From Methylothermaceae bacteria B42 (GTDB lineage Bacteria; Pseudomonadota; Gammaproteobacteria; Methylococcales; Methylothermaceae): a stretch of 64,000 nt of DNA. The translations under genes were made by a program, and so were the position numbers. The notes beneath the pieces were generated by a model. It was not told where the DNA came from. It was given only the letters and a program-made list of their open reading frames with translations, and searched no databases. Every line of letters starts with the position of its first letter. Within the stretch, counting starts at the first letter, position 1. The stretch spans positions 62,001-126,000 of the forward strand of contig LSNW01000013.1 of NCBI GenBank assembly GCA_001566965.1, read 5' to 3'. Of this stretch, positions 29,629-39,400 are shown one piece after another.

Positions 29629-30689
29629 CCTTTAATGCTTTTGTATAGCAAGTGAGGGATTAAAAGCCTCAGAGGCATTCTCAAATAATGGGAACGCACA
29701 TACAGCAACCAACGGGCAATGCTATTGATTCTATTTTTCTTTCCTGGCAAATCTGGAAATATTGCCCGGGGCACCAATCTGTCCATTATCACAATGGCCA
29801 GTCTGCTGGGCTTGTCATCAAACTGAATATCATTAGGTATAGGTGTAGCAACAATTTGCTTGCAATAACGCAGCGCATAAAACAATGGCCGCTGCAGACC
29901 CTGTATTTTCGATCGTTCCATCAATTGAGCCCAGGCATCCCGGTCAGAACCACAAAACCGTCGAAACAGTTCATCCAAATCCACCAGATCCCGAATTCGA
30001 CCATCCAGGTCGGAATCATAAAAAAGATGAACAACCGCGTGCAGAATCATGTCTTTCCAACATAACACTTTAAAGCGGCTTCCCTCAATGGGCCTGGCCG
30101 ATTCAAACAGAAGATCGCTATTCGGTTTAAGCTTGGCGGTCAATGGCAACAGCGCATGGTGGACATCGACTTCCACTTTCCTCTCCCGGTGGCGCAGAGG
30201 AGGAATTTCATGCATCCACTCCCGGTAATAGCGCTGATCATATTCGCTGAGTTCTTCTGGTTCCCACCCTTGCTCTTGTAACAACCTTTCGAACTCTGAA
30301 ATATCAGAAGCAGGCACCAAAATATCCAAATCCGCCGCCAAACGGCTCTCGGCAAAAGGCAGATTCAAAAGCAAATAAGCACCGCCCTTTAAGGCAACTA
30401 CCTCGTAATTTGTTCCACGCAGCGCTCTTTGAAGCCGGTTCATCTCCCACCGGATCAAGCGTGACCGATACCGGGAATAAATTTGAGCGGCTAGAAAACG
30501 GGTCTTTACTTCTTCAGGCAGCTCCCCTGTCATCCCTTGTCTCTCGAGGCGGTTACCGAGGCTGGCAGTCAATCTGCTTTTATCGGTCATGCATAGCAAC
30601 ACATCCCACTCCAAAGCAGTGAGCTCTATACTGCTTGCAGGATCCAGTAACACTTTACGCAAAGGGGATAGCTGCAGATTATCGTTCAA
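29616..30689 (-). CDS. Nucleotidyltransferase family protein (PF14907-like)
   Basis: A 357-residue protein whose core VVALKGGAYLLLNLPFAESRLAADLDILV (residues ~100-130) is the KG...R..DxD pattern of the NTP_transf_5 family of polymerase-beta-like nucleotidyltransferases. The DLDILV aspartates would bind metal. The N-terminal LTALEWDVLLCM region and the helical C-terminus fit family members. It starts with TTG overlapping the stop of the HprK-related gene (TTGA) and is the last gene of that cassette. Such proteins recur beside HprK-related/PqqD-related genes and exosortase loci, but the reaction is unknown. Confidence 0.8.
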   Translation of the reverse strand: MNDNLQLSPLRKVLLDPASSIELTALEWDVLLCMTDKSRLTASLGNRLERQGMTGELPEEVKTRFLAAQIYSRYRSRLIRWEMNRLQRALRGTNYEVVALKGGAYLLLNLPFAESRLAADLDILVPASDISEFERLLQEQGWEPEELSEYDQRYYREWMHEIPPLRHRERKVEVDVHHALLPLTAKLKPNSDLLFESARPIEGSRFKVLCWKDMILHAVVHLFYDSDLDGRIRDLVDLDELFRRFCGSDRDAWAQLMERSKIQGLQRPLFYALRYCKQIVATPIPNDIQFDDKPSRLAIVIMDRLVPRAIFPDLPGKKNRINSIARWLLYVRSHYLRMPLRLLIPHLLYKSIKGQSH

Positions 30690-31591
30690 GAAACCAACGA
30701 TTCAAAAAGCGGCAATGCTTCTTCAAGTTTACCGTAGGTGAAATTGTAATATTGGCACCGGCGGATAAGCCTGGCCACCCGCTTGAAACCCTCAGCCCCC
30801 AATACTTCATAGTTGAAGGCATTGGTTGCCAGTTTCATCAATGCATAAGAGGGTTTCAAAGGTTTTAACACCGCGGCTGCATTATTATTAAATTTCGGAA
30901 AGATGATGTAACGGGGAGTAGCTGGCTGCTTCATTCGCGCCGCACTCATTTTTGTGGGCGCAAGATGGGCAACCGTTCCCTTGCGGGTTTTCGGAAACAA
31001 TGGCCCAATGACCGCCTGGGGTGAAAATGCCCGGATAACCTCAATCGATTGATTTTTTAGAGGGATAGGTCTCGGCAAGGGATCTACCTCCCCATCGGAA
31101 CGCACCAATCCAAATTCATCAGACAACAGACGCCAACCAGATAACATTAATGCTGAACACAATGTGCTTTTCCCTGATCCAGGATAAGCCGGCATGATTA
31201 TAGCTATACCATTTTTTTCAATCACGGCGGAATGCAAGATTAAATATTGGTGCGCCCTGGTACCAATGCACCAGTTCCACCCCCATTCAAACAGCGGGCC
31301 GCCCATATCCAAGGGGAAAGGTTCGAAAAGCTTGCGGCCATTTTCACGAAAAACCACTTGAGGACGAATAAACCGCCTCAATGTTAAAGGCGCATTCAGG
31401 GAAATATGGAAATCAGAGATGGAAGGGAAGTCTAATACGGAGAATTCTGGATAGAGCTTATGTAAAAACGGAGGAAAATAGCTATTTTTGGTTTTAATGT
31501 TTACTTTGAATGGGCCAACCCAAAGGGTTACCCCTTGAGTTGACTTCAGCAAACTGCCTAATTCATCTTGTGATATTTCGCCAACCTTCAC
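30686..31591 (-). CDS. HprK-related kinase A
   Basis: A 301-residue protein with a kinase core like HPr kinase/phosphorylase. Walker A is PAYPGSGKSTLCSALM near residue 150, followed by GWRLLSDEFGLVR, equivalent to the catalytic acidic pair of HprK. The ~110-residue N-terminal half lacks the canonical HprK N-domain. It fits the HprK-rel-A family (Haft's HPr-rel-A system). It starts with GTG overlapping the PqqD-like stop (GTGA). The substrate is unknown; it could phosphorylate the neighbouring small protein rather than HPr, as no HPr gene is nearby. Confidence 0.85.
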   Translation of the reverse strand: MKVGEISQDELGSLLKSTQGVTLWVGPFKVNIKTKNSYFPPFLHKLYPEFSVLDFPSISDFHISLNAPLTLRRFIRPQVVFRENGRKLFEPFPLDMGGPLFEWGWNWCIGTRAHQYLILHSAVIEKNGIAIIMPAYPGSGKSTLCSALMLSGWRLLSDEFGLVRSDGEVDPLPRPIPLKNQSIEVIRAFSPQAVIGPLFPKTRKGTVAHLAPTKMSAARMKQPATPRYIIFPKFNNNAAAVLKPLKPSYALMKLATNAFNYEVLGAEGFKRVARLIRRCQYYNFTYGKLEEALPLFESLVS

Positions 31592-31866
31592 TCAACCGGC
31601 TCTACCAATCCCAAATCGTCAAACTCTTCCAACAAACGGCTGAGTAGCTGCTCAACTTCGGCTTTTTCAGCAACCCCAAATTCGTCACAATATTTTACAA
31701 CCAAATCCTCTATGGTTTGCGGGGATGACTCAAACCAAGATAAAACTTGGCTTGCCACATGATTAAGCTGATGAGTTTCTCCAGAAACTAGATTAAAAAC
31801 AATTACTTCATCAGGCCACTTTTCCCATAATAACCCCCCATGAACTCTCCACTTTTGGGAATTCAT
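31588..31866 (-). CDS. HPr-rel-A system PqqD-family protein
   Basis: A 92-residue protein from the ATG at 31866 (a TTG at 31911 would overlap the upstream gene). The core VFNLVSGETHQLNHVASQVLSWFE followed by the acidic helical stretch ending in EEFDDLGLVEPVE is the PqqD-like winged-helix pattern, the fold used as a precursor-peptide recognition element in ribosomally made peptide pathways. It sits between the Tat-signal small protein (14 bp upstream) and the HprK-related kinase (overlapping), which suggests it presents that protein to the kinase or nucleotidyltransferase. Confidence 0.82.
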   Translation of the reverse strand: MNSQKWRVHGGLLWEKWPDEVIVFNLVSGETHQLNHVASQVLSWFESSPQTIEDLVVKYCDEFGVAEKAEVEQLLSRLLEEFDDLGLVEPVE

Positions 31867-31880
31867 CAAAACCAAAAAGA

Positions 31881-32525
31881 TTACGGAGTTGGGGGATGTA
31901 TAGATGCCCAACAGGAAGTCGTAATTGCTACTTCGTCAAGACCAGATTTACCATACTTGACAATTTCCCCATCTGAATCTACTAACGCCAAAACATAGCA
32001 CTTTCCTTCCGAAGTTACCTTGAATTTGGGTGATGTCGTCCCTGCTTGTACCATTTTTTGTCCTTGGACAGCCCTTCGTTTTCGTAGCTCCATAACCTCA
32101 CGCGTTCCCATTCTCTTTTTCCGGACTTTTTGAATATTTTGTCCAATTTCTACAAACTCGACGTTATCTTCTTCCCTTAACCATTTATCAGGATTTTCAA
32201 TTCCGATGGGCTCAGAGGGGTTTTTATAGACATAAAATTGCGTACCATCATCACTTTCAAGTAAACGACAATCCACCTCTTTGCGTACCCAGACTTTGTC
32301 ATCGTCTTGGTTTTGAATTAACGGATCTGCTCCTTGAGCTTCAGTTTTAGCGTTTTCAATACATTGCTTGGCGCTACTTAAAGCCATAGCCGCACCACTA
32401 CGCAGAGTCATCACTACGGGAATTGCCAAAGCACCTGACTTGACTAGCCGTCGTTTACTGGAAGAAAAAGATACATCATTAGATTCTGTTTTGTCTTTCT
32501 GTTCTTCTTTTTTGCCATCAAGCAT
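31881..32525 (-). CDS. Tat-signal small protein, candidate substrate of the HprK/PqqD cassette
   Basis: A 214-residue protein from the ATG at 32525 (AGAGGA ribosome-binding site). A hydrophilic Lys/Glu/Ser-rich leader precedes SSKRRLVKSGALAIPVVM, a good twin-arginine motif with a moderately hydrophobic stretch, and a plausible cleavage site near AAMA/LSS. The exported part is polar and has four cysteines (KQC, VDC, GKC, TSC), ending in ITTSCWASIHPPTP. No known enzymatic motif is visible. It directly precedes the PqqD-like gene, the usual place for a precursor peptide. The family is not recognised beyond this context. Confidence 0.6.
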   Translation of the reverse strand: MLDGKKEEQKDKTESNDVSFSSSKRRLVKSGALAIPVVMTLRSGAAMALSSAKQCIENAKTEAQGADPLIQNQDDDKVWVRKEVDCRLLESDDGTQFYVYKNPSEPIGIENPDKWLREEDNVEFVEIGQNIQKVRKKRMGTREVMELRKRRAVQGQKMVQAGTTSPKFKVTSEGKCYVLALVDSDGEIVKYGKSGLDEVAITTSCWASIHPPTP

Positions 32526-32612
32526 ATCGCTATCCTCTTGCAATACAAATTCAATTAAATTTTTAATCGCACAAACTTAAAAACTAACTAAAGTTCATGC
32601 ATTTATAATGCC

Positions 32613-32636
32613 AAAATAAAATAAACCTTGCGGTTT
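32613..32636 (-). terminator. Weak hairpin with T-rich tail downstream of the protease gene
   Basis: A small AAACC-GCAA-GGTTT hairpin (32623-32636) is followed on the minus strand by ATTTTATTTT. The 5-bp stem with a stable GNRA-type loop could act as a weak terminator between the protease and the Tat-signal gene. Confidence 0.3.
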
Positions 32637-32705
32637 CAAAAGGATAAATTTGTATTCAACTTTACCTTTATTAGCACTGTAAAAAAATCTGACATATTTG
32701 CTAAA

Positions 32706-33482
32706 TCAATATTTTAGACCTTTTTGACTTAACAGTCGCTTAGCGTACTGAATCGGAATGGCATAACTAATCCCACTCGGCTTAGACAGAAGATTTTCCT
32801 TACTTTCTTTGATAAACACTTTATTGATAATTCCAATCACATCCCCAGACCTCTGATCATATAAAGGGCTCCCACTGTTGCCTGGATAGGCAGTAGCATC
32901 CAGCTGAAATACGCGATAGGGTTCTTGCAGTCTTCGCAGCAATTTTGGATCAAGATACCTCGCCTTGAGTGTGGGAATTGCGATGGGGGTTATACTTGAC
33001 ACGATACCCTCGTGGGTAACCGGATAGAGTCCCAAAATCATGCCGATGGGAAAGCCTGTAAACGCAAACCGTTGCCCTTCTCTCACCTGACGAGAATCGC
33101 CCAACTTAAGGGCTTTAAGGGGGGAGCCGGCAATTTTTAGTAAAGCAACATCATGTCTTTTATCCAAGGCGACAACCTTGGCGCCTCGAAGTTTGTCTTT
33201 TTTTCTGGATTTAAAAAATACCGCCAGCGTCTCAAACTTTGCTTTATCCAAAGCTTCAGGAAGCACGTGGGCATTGGTTAGAACATAGGTTCCATCAGCT
33301 ACTGCAAAGCCTGTGCCTCTAAAGATCGCCGGGGGAGAGCGGGTACGTTGATAAGTGCCAACCGCAACAATACTGGGCTTGATCGCAACGATAGTGTCCG
33401 GCAAGGGATTTTCCTGGGAAAGGACGGCTGAAACCCAAAAGCCTAAAAATAAGACGAATGCCCGTAATCGGCCAATCAACAT
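32706..33482 (-). CDS. Secreted trypsin-like serine protease (HtrA-like, no PDZ)
   Basis: About 258 residues from the ATG at 33482. A signal peptide (MLIGRLRAFVLFLGFWVSAVLS) leads to a chymotrypsin-fold domain with a complete triad: His in VLTNAHVLPEA, Asp in DKRHDVALLKI and Ser in AYPGNSGSPLYD. No PDZ domain follows, unlike DegP/DegS. It lies upstream of the Tat-signal protein on the same strand with about 180 bp between them, and could process exported proteins in the envelope. Whether it belongs to the HprK/PqqD cassette is inference. Confidence 0.85.
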   Translation of the reverse strand: MLIGRLRAFVLFLGFWVSAVLSQENPLPDTIVAIKPSIVAVGTYQRTRSPPAIFRGTGFAVADGTYVLTNAHVLPEALDKAKFETLAVFFKSRKKDKLRGAKVVALDKRHDVALLKIAGSPLKALKLGDSRQVREGQRFAFTGFPIGMILGLYPVTHEGIVSSITPIAIPTLKARYLDPKLLRRLQEPYRVFQLDATAYPGNSGSPLYDQRSGDVIGIINKVFIKESKENLLSKPSGISYAIPIQYAKRLLSQKGLKY

Positions 33483-33513
33483 CCTTACCAATACATCCAA
33501 AAATCATTGCAAA

Positions 33514-34368
33514 CTAGACAGATAATAACAGATCAGCAACCTCGGTGAACTCATAATAGACATCGGACATTACCAGTTCTACCTGAGAATCCTCCAAATG
33601 GGTGATTTCCAGGATTTCAGTTGGCATTTCCGCCAAAATATCTTCCACCGCATCGCCTTCCGACAGGACACCGGTTAAACGAACCGCCAAACTGACCAAC
33701 GCAGTTTCCAAAGGAAATTCTTTTACCTTTTCCGGCTCCAAATGCAAACCAATCGCCTCTTGCAGCCACACGGGCATGTTCCACTGGCGGGCGATTTCTC
33801 TCCCCACATCGGCATAAGTAAAGCCAAGCAAATCTTTTTCCAGCAATGGCACCAATGAACGTTTACCTTGGGCAGCCAACAGAATTTCGCGGGTTTCATC
33901 GGGACACTTGTAATACAGTAACAAAGCGCCGATGCCATGTAGCAGCCCCCCCACAAACAACCGTTCCGGGTGCAGCACCCCGGCTTCTTTCGCCAGCAGA
34001 CGCGCCACCACGGCACAATAGGTGCTTTGCACCCAGAATTCATCCATATCAATCAATTGAGTGGGGATATTCCTGAACTTACTCAACGCGCAGGTGGCCA
34101 GTGCGAGACTGTAAAGAGAATCGACACCTACTAACGTAACCGCCCTGGAGACAGTATCAATCTTTCCACCAAACCCATAGATAGGACTGTTAGCTAGTTT
34201 CAACAAACGCGCGGTCAAGGCGGGATCCTTGGAAATAATTTCACCAATTACGCTAGCATTGCCATTGGGATTGGCAATCGCTTCTTGCAGTTGAAACAGC
34301 ACATCCGGCAAAGAAATCAGCTCACTCCCGGTTTCCAGAAGTTCTGCTGGAGAATTAAATTTACTCAT
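33514..34368 (-). CDS. HDOD domain-containing signalling protein
   Basis: A 284-residue protein with a single HDOD domain from about residue 15 to 215. Typical segments are LPDVLFQLQEAIANPN, IGEIISKDPALTARLLKLANSP and GGLLHGIGALLLYY. HDOD proteins resemble HD phosphohydrolases but lack the full metal-binding set; they act in regulatory complexes, often with c-di-GMP or two-component pathways. No output domain is fused. It lies 31 bp upstream of the protease gene and 4 bp downstream of the transglycosylase gene. Confidence 0.88.
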   Translation of the reverse strand: MSKFNSPAELLETGSELISLPDVLFQLQEAIANPNGNASVIGEIISKDPALTARLLKLANSPIYGFGGKIDTVSRAVTLVGVDSLYSLALATCALSKFRNIPTQLIDMDEFWVQSTYCAVVARLLAKEAGVLHPERLFVGGLLHGIGALLLYYKCPDETREILLAAQGKRSLVPLLEKDLLGFTYADVGREIARQWNMPVWLQEAIGLHLEPEKVKEFPLETALVSLAVRLTGVLSEGDAVEDILAEMPTEILEITHLEDSQVELVMSDVYYEFTEVADLLLSV

Positions 34369-34372
34369 AGAT

Positions 34373-34936
34373 TCACCGCTGGTAAAAATTCAAAACGCGG
34401 GAAACATAGTGACGGGTTTCTAGATAGGGAGGAATTTGATTCCCGTATTTTTTCACCGCCGCTTCCCCGGCATTGTATGCGGCCACTGCCAATTTGATAT
34501 CGCCAAACGTATCAATGAGATCCCGTAAATAGCGGCTTCCCGCCTCGATATTTTTGGCGGGATCGTGGCGGTCTTCAACGCCGTAACGCCTCGCTGTCTC
34601 TGGCATTAATTGCATCAACCCCACCGCCCCCTTCGGGGAAACTGCCTTTGGATTGTAACTAGACTCCGCCCGTATCACTGCGTGCAATAAAGCCGGGTCC
34701 AAATCATATTTTTTGGCAATCTTTTCAATCAATGGGGAATACAGCGCCCGTTTTGTCGCCAAGGATTTCCCCCGCCTGCGAGACATGGAGGAACGAATAA
34801 TCAGCTTGTAGCGGGAATGCCGGGGCTTATCCGAATAATAGACCTGGCCGGAAGAATCCACATATTTGTAGACATCCGCCGCTGCCATGTTCGTCAATGC
34901 AAAAAGCCCCAATCCTATGGCAATGGGAATTCTCAT
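34373..34936 (-). CDS. Lytic transglycosylase with DUF4124 domain
   Basis: 187 residues from the ATG at 34936, chosen because it opens a clean signal peptide (MRIPIAIGLGLFALTNMAAA). A short DUF4124 segment follows (DVYKYVDSSGQVYYSDKP), then an SLT domain with the catalytic Glu in VIRAESSYNPKAVSPKGAVG near residue 100 and the MQLMPETARRYGV and VAAYNAGE motifs. It should cleave peptidoglycan to 1,6-anhydro products in the periplasm. It is 4 bp upstream of the HDOD gene. Confidence 0.92.
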   Translation of the reverse strand: MRIPIAIGLGLFALTNMAAADVYKYVDSSGQVYYSDKPRHSRYKLIIRSSMSRRRGKSLATKRALYSPLIEKIAKKYDLDPALLHAVIRAESSYNPKAVSPKGAVGLMQLMPETARRYGVEDRHDPAKNIEAGSRYLRDLIDTFGDIKLAVAAYNAGEAAVKKYGNQIPPYLETRHYVSRVLNFYQR

Positions 34937-34992
34937 CGGCGTCCTAGAGTTTGGAGTGACCACACTTTTATTGTTATCGGCCAATTGCAATT

Positions 34993-36198
34993 TTACTTTA
35001 GCTCGGAAATTCCCGGCCGAATTTTTCCAGCGCATGTTCTCGCTCTTTCCCGAGCCTGCAGAATATCTGCGCCTACCGCCAGCGCCACCCCCATACGCCG
35101 CCGTTCGAAAGCAATGGGTTTGCCAAATAAGCGTACTTGGCTTTCCGGTACTTTCAGAGCCTGATCGACGTTCGAAAATACAATTCCAGCGCCTTCCAAT
35201 CCGCCATAGATAACAGCACTGGCGCCGGGTTGGCTCATCCTTGTATCGACTGGCAACCCCAAAAAAGCACGCACATGAAGTTCGAATTCGTTTTGCATTT
35301 GGGTGGCCATGGTCACCATACCGGTATCGTGGGGCCTAGGACTGACTTCACTAAACCATACCTGATCGCCGCGGATAAATAATTCCACCCCGAACAACCC
35401 GCGCCCACCCAAGGCTTCTGTCACCTTGGCGGCAATCCGTTGGGCTTCTTCGAGAGCCGCAGAAGACATTGGCTGTGGCTGCCAGCTTTCCACATAGTCC
35501 CCGCTTTCCTGGCGATGACCGATGGGTTGGCAAAAGTAAGTTTCAATTTCTCTTGCCTGATTCAATGCGCGCACGGTCAACAAAGTAATTTCAAAGTCGA
35601 AATCGATCTTTTCCTCGACAATCACCCGGCCCCGGTCCACCCGCCCGCCTTTTTTGGCCTTTTCCCAAGCCGCTTCCAGTTCTTCGGTTTTTTGTACCAA
35701 CGACTGTCCTTTGCCCGAAGAAGACATAGTGGGTTTGATAAAACACGGAAAGCCCACTTCAAGGGCAATTTGCTTTAATTGTTCCAAAGAATCGGCAAAA
35801 CCATAACGGGAGGTCGGCACGCCAAGCTGTTCCGCCGCCAGGCGCCGGATGCCTTCCCGATCCATGGTCAAGCGAACCGCGTTGGCCCGGGGTACTACCT
35901 GAGCAAGCGCCTCGTCTTCCACTGCAACCAACGTTTCTGTCCCCAGCGCTTCAATTTCCGGAACGATCCAGTGGGGCTGTTCCCGTTCGATCACCCCCCA
36001 AAGTTGCAAGGGATCGGTCATATCGATGACATGGCTGCGATGGGCGACTTGCTGTGCCGGGGCATTCTCATACCGGTCCACGGCAATCACCTCCAACCCA
36101 TAGCGCTGGCAACAAATAGCAATCTCTTTCCCCAATTCTCCGCTGCCAAGCAGCATTATTTTGGTGGCGCTAGCGGTGAGGGCGGTACCGATTTGCAT
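34993..36198 (-). CDS. purT: Formate-dependent phosphoribosylglycinamide formyltransferase (GAR transformylase 2)
   Basis: Uses formate and ATP to formylate GAR, the folate-independent version of the third purine step. The 401 residues are slightly longer than E. coli PurT. The N-terminal motif [16 protein letters not shown], the ATP-grasp lysine region [15 protein letters not shown] near residue 155 and the ATP-grasp [13 protein letters not shown] near 280 are all present. The ATG is at 36198. It is followed by the lytic transglycosylase on the same strand. Confidence 0.95.
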   Translation of the reverse strand: MQIGTALTASATKIMLLGSGELGKEIAICCQRYGLEVIAVDRYENAPAQQVAHRSHVIDMTDPLQLWGVIEREQPHWIVPEIEALGTETLVAVEDEALAQVVPRANAVRLTMDREGIRRLAAEQLGVPTSRYGFADSLEQLKQIALEVGFPCFIKPTMSSSGKGQSLVQKTEELEAAWEKAKKGGRVDRGRVIVEEKIDFDFEITLLTVRALNQAREIETYFCQPIGHRQESGDYVESWQPQPMSSAALEEAQRIAAKVTEALGGRGLFGVELFIRGDQVWFSEVSPRPHDTGMVTMATQMQNEFELHVRAFLGLPVDTRMSQPGASAVIYGGLEGAGIVFSNVDQALKVPESQVRLFGKPIAFERRRMGVALAVGADILQARERARTCAGKIRPGISELK

Positions 36199-36247
36199 GA
36201 GAGTGGCTCCAGTCGTTTAATTCCAATGCCCAAATTTAGCATACGTC

Positions 36248-36350
36248 TAGGGGCAGAGCTTGGTTTTCGGAGACGCCGTTAATCCCTCCATGGAGACTTG
36301 GACGCAGCCATCCAGGGTGCGTACACTCCGAAAACCAAGCCCTGCCCCTA
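36248..36350. repeat. Long inverted repeat, intergenic (25-bp arms)
   Basis: Arms 36248-36272 and 36326-36350 match at 24 of 25 positions as reverse complements (TAGGGGCAG at the left end, CTGCCCCTA at the right end), around a 53-nt centre containing CTCCATGGAG. It lies in the 260-bp space between purT and hrpA. The structure resembles small palindromic intergenic elements; a second copy was not found in this window. Confidence 0.7.
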
Positions 36351-36459
36351 ACCTCAAACCGAATACTGGTAAACCCCAATATCAATTCCTTTCCAGTATC
36401 CTTATAATTTATTCCCCTAAGGGTTCATAGTATCTTAAACCCAATTACCCTATGAAAAA

Positions 36460-39400
36460 TCAAGCCGCTTCATAGGCTTCCCAAGCCTTGGCCAAGCGTT
36501 TTTCGGAAATGGGAAAAGCGGTTTTAATGGGCTGGGCAAATAATGACACTCTAAACTCCTCCAAACTCCAACGAAATGGATCGATTTCTGGTTCAATGCC
36601 ACCCGCTTTCACCCGTTTCCAATAGGCCTGCCAAAATGGCCGGATTTTTTGAATCTTCATTTCATCCTTGGCCAGTTCGTATTGTGCCTTTTCCAACCGA
36701 TATTGCAACGCTTTCAAATAACGAGGCAACTCTCGCAGCCTCGACCATGGGGTATGGCGTAGAAAACCTTGATAGACAAGCAAACTCAATTGTTCCTGGA
36801 TATCCGCACCGGTAGCGCTTTGGTGCAGATGCTTCATTTCTGTAAAAGAAATTTTACACTGGTGAATCTGTGCCAAAATGGCTTTAACCTTACCGCCCAT
36901 TTCCTGGGCCTTGGTCAATAACTCACCCCGGTGCCGCGCCAAACAAGCCTCAAAAGCATCCTTGGAACGAATAGTCTCGACCACATCAAGAAAAACCTCA
37001 TCTATCACCAAATCCACCATATCATCCAATAAGGATTGCTGCTTTTCATCAGCATATAAAAAAGGATGCTTGGGTAGTTTGGCATAGATCAGTTCGTCGG
37101 CGCTGCCGAGGGGAAGTTGACGGCGCAAATATTTAACATCCTTAGACAAATTCAAACGTATTAAACGGCATAATCCCCGCCGGTGCGCCTTGCTTGCTTC
37201 GGCTTCGGTAGCAAACAAGCCGACGCCGCAGGCTTCCCCTTCATCCACCACCGCCGGAAAACCAAGCACCACTTGCCCATTTTTAGACATTTTATGGGTC
37301 TTGGATAAATCACCGAATTCCCAGCTTTTACAGCCACTACGGGTCAATTCGGAGGTGGCGGCCCGCTTGAAGCCTTGCTGGGCCTTCAAAGTCAGTTTGG
37401 TTTTGAGCCGCTCCAAATCCCGGCCTTGTGCCACGATGCGCCCGCGTTCATCGAGTATTTTAAAATTCATTTTCAAGTGATCAGGCAATTCCGCTTCCCT
37501 GAGCTGCGCCGGGTTCATCTCGATGCCACTGACCCGGAGCAATGCCTTTGCCACGACTCGGTAAAATTCACCTTGACCGAAAGTCAATGCTTCCGCCAAT
37601 CTCTGGGCGGTATCAGGAATCGGTACCAATCGCCGGCGATAGCCCTTGGGCAGGCCCTTCAGGAGAAAAATCAGTTTCTCCTGAAGCATGCCCGGCACGA
37701 GCCAATCAAAGTCCGCCTGCTGTAATTGGGGCAACACTCCCAGGGGCACTTCCACGCTGACACCGTCTTCCTCATGGCCAGGCTCAAACCGGTACCGCAG
37801 TGGCAACTGCAAATCCCCCTTCGTCCAATGGTCTGGGAAATCCGTCGTGCGCAAATCCCCTTCGTGGCGCGCAATCAATTCCCGGGTCAGCTTTAGAGTA
37901 TCGGGCTGGTGGCGGACGATTTGTCGGTACCAGCGCTCGAAATCCGCGCCGTTACAAATGTCAGCCGGGATACGCTGATCGTAAAAATCGAACAACCATC
38001 CTTCATCCACCATCAAGTCGACCCGCCGCACCTTGTGTTGCAGCAAACCAAACTCTTCCAACAATGCCTGGTTGTGGCGGAAAAATGCCAATCGGCAATC
38101 GTAATCCTGCTCCACCAAAGCAGAGCGAATGAAAATTTCCCGGGCTTTTTTGGGATCCAGTTTCTCATAGGGAACCTTGCGCCGTTCCACCAAGGTCAGG
38201 CCAAACAATGTCACCCGCTCAAAAGCCGCCACCCGCCGTGCCTTTCTTTCCCAATGCGGATCATAATAGTGGCGCTTGAGCAAGTGTCCGGCCATTTGTT
38301 CGACCCACTGGGGTTCAATCCTGGCGTTGATCCGGGCGTACACCTTACTGGTTTCCACCTGTTCCGCGGAAACCAGCCAGCGGGGGCGGGTTTTGAACAA
38401 GCCGGAACCAGGGAAAATAAAAAACTTCAAACCGCGGGCGCCTTCATACTCAAACTTATCCTTGCGAAAACCGATATGGGAAAGCAAGCCGGAAACAATT
38501 GCCCGATGGATTTCCTGATATTCCGCTGGTTGCTGATTGGGCCGCCAGCGCAGCTCCCCTTTGACGACTTCCTGCAATTGACTATGAATATCCTGCCATT
38601 CCCGCATTCTCAAATAAGAAAGAAAATGCTCCCGGCAAAACTTTCGCAGTTGGTTTTTGGACAGATGCTTTTGCCGTTCTGTATAAAGTTGCCAGAGCTT
38701 GAGGAAGCTCAGAAAGTCCGATTGTTCATCGCGCCACTGCGCATGTTTGGCATCGGCGGCCTGGGCTTGATCGGCCGGCCTTTCCCTGGGATCCTGGATA
38801 CTGAGGGCCGAGACGATCACCAACATTTCCGTCAAGCAGTTTTGCTCCTTGGCCGCCACCAACATTCTTCCCAATCTAGGGTCGATGGGGAATTTAATCA
38901 GCGTACGACCAATGTCGGTCAGTTGACCCTTGTCATCCAGCGCCTGTAATTCTTGCAATAATTTAATGCCGGAACGGATTTGCCTGGCATCGGGCGGGTC
39001 GATGAAAGGAAAGCGCTCGATATCTCCCAACCGCAGCGCCTTCATTTGCAAAATCACCGCAGCCAGATTGGTGCGGCGGATTTCAGGGTCGGTGAACTGA
39101 GGCCTTCCCAATAAATCTTCTTCCGAATAGAGCCGGATGCACACCCCTGGCGCCACCCGCCCGCAGCGCCCGGCGCGCTGCTTGGCGGAAGCCTGGGAAA
39201 TCGGCTCAATGGGAAGGCGCTGCAATTTACTGCGGGGGCTGAAACGGCTGATCCTGGCCAGGCCGGTATCCACCACCGCCCGGATTCCAGGGACGGTCAA
39301 CGAGGTTTCCGCCACATTGGTGGATAAAATCACCCGCGGTCTGCCGCCGGTTTGAAAAATCCGCTGCTGCTCCTTGGCGCTCAGGCGGGCGTAGAGTGGG

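Noticed and set aside
37909-38949. 346-codon plus-strand open frame opposite hrpA
   Set aside because: Antisense to hrpA coding sequence, no start signals or protein features.
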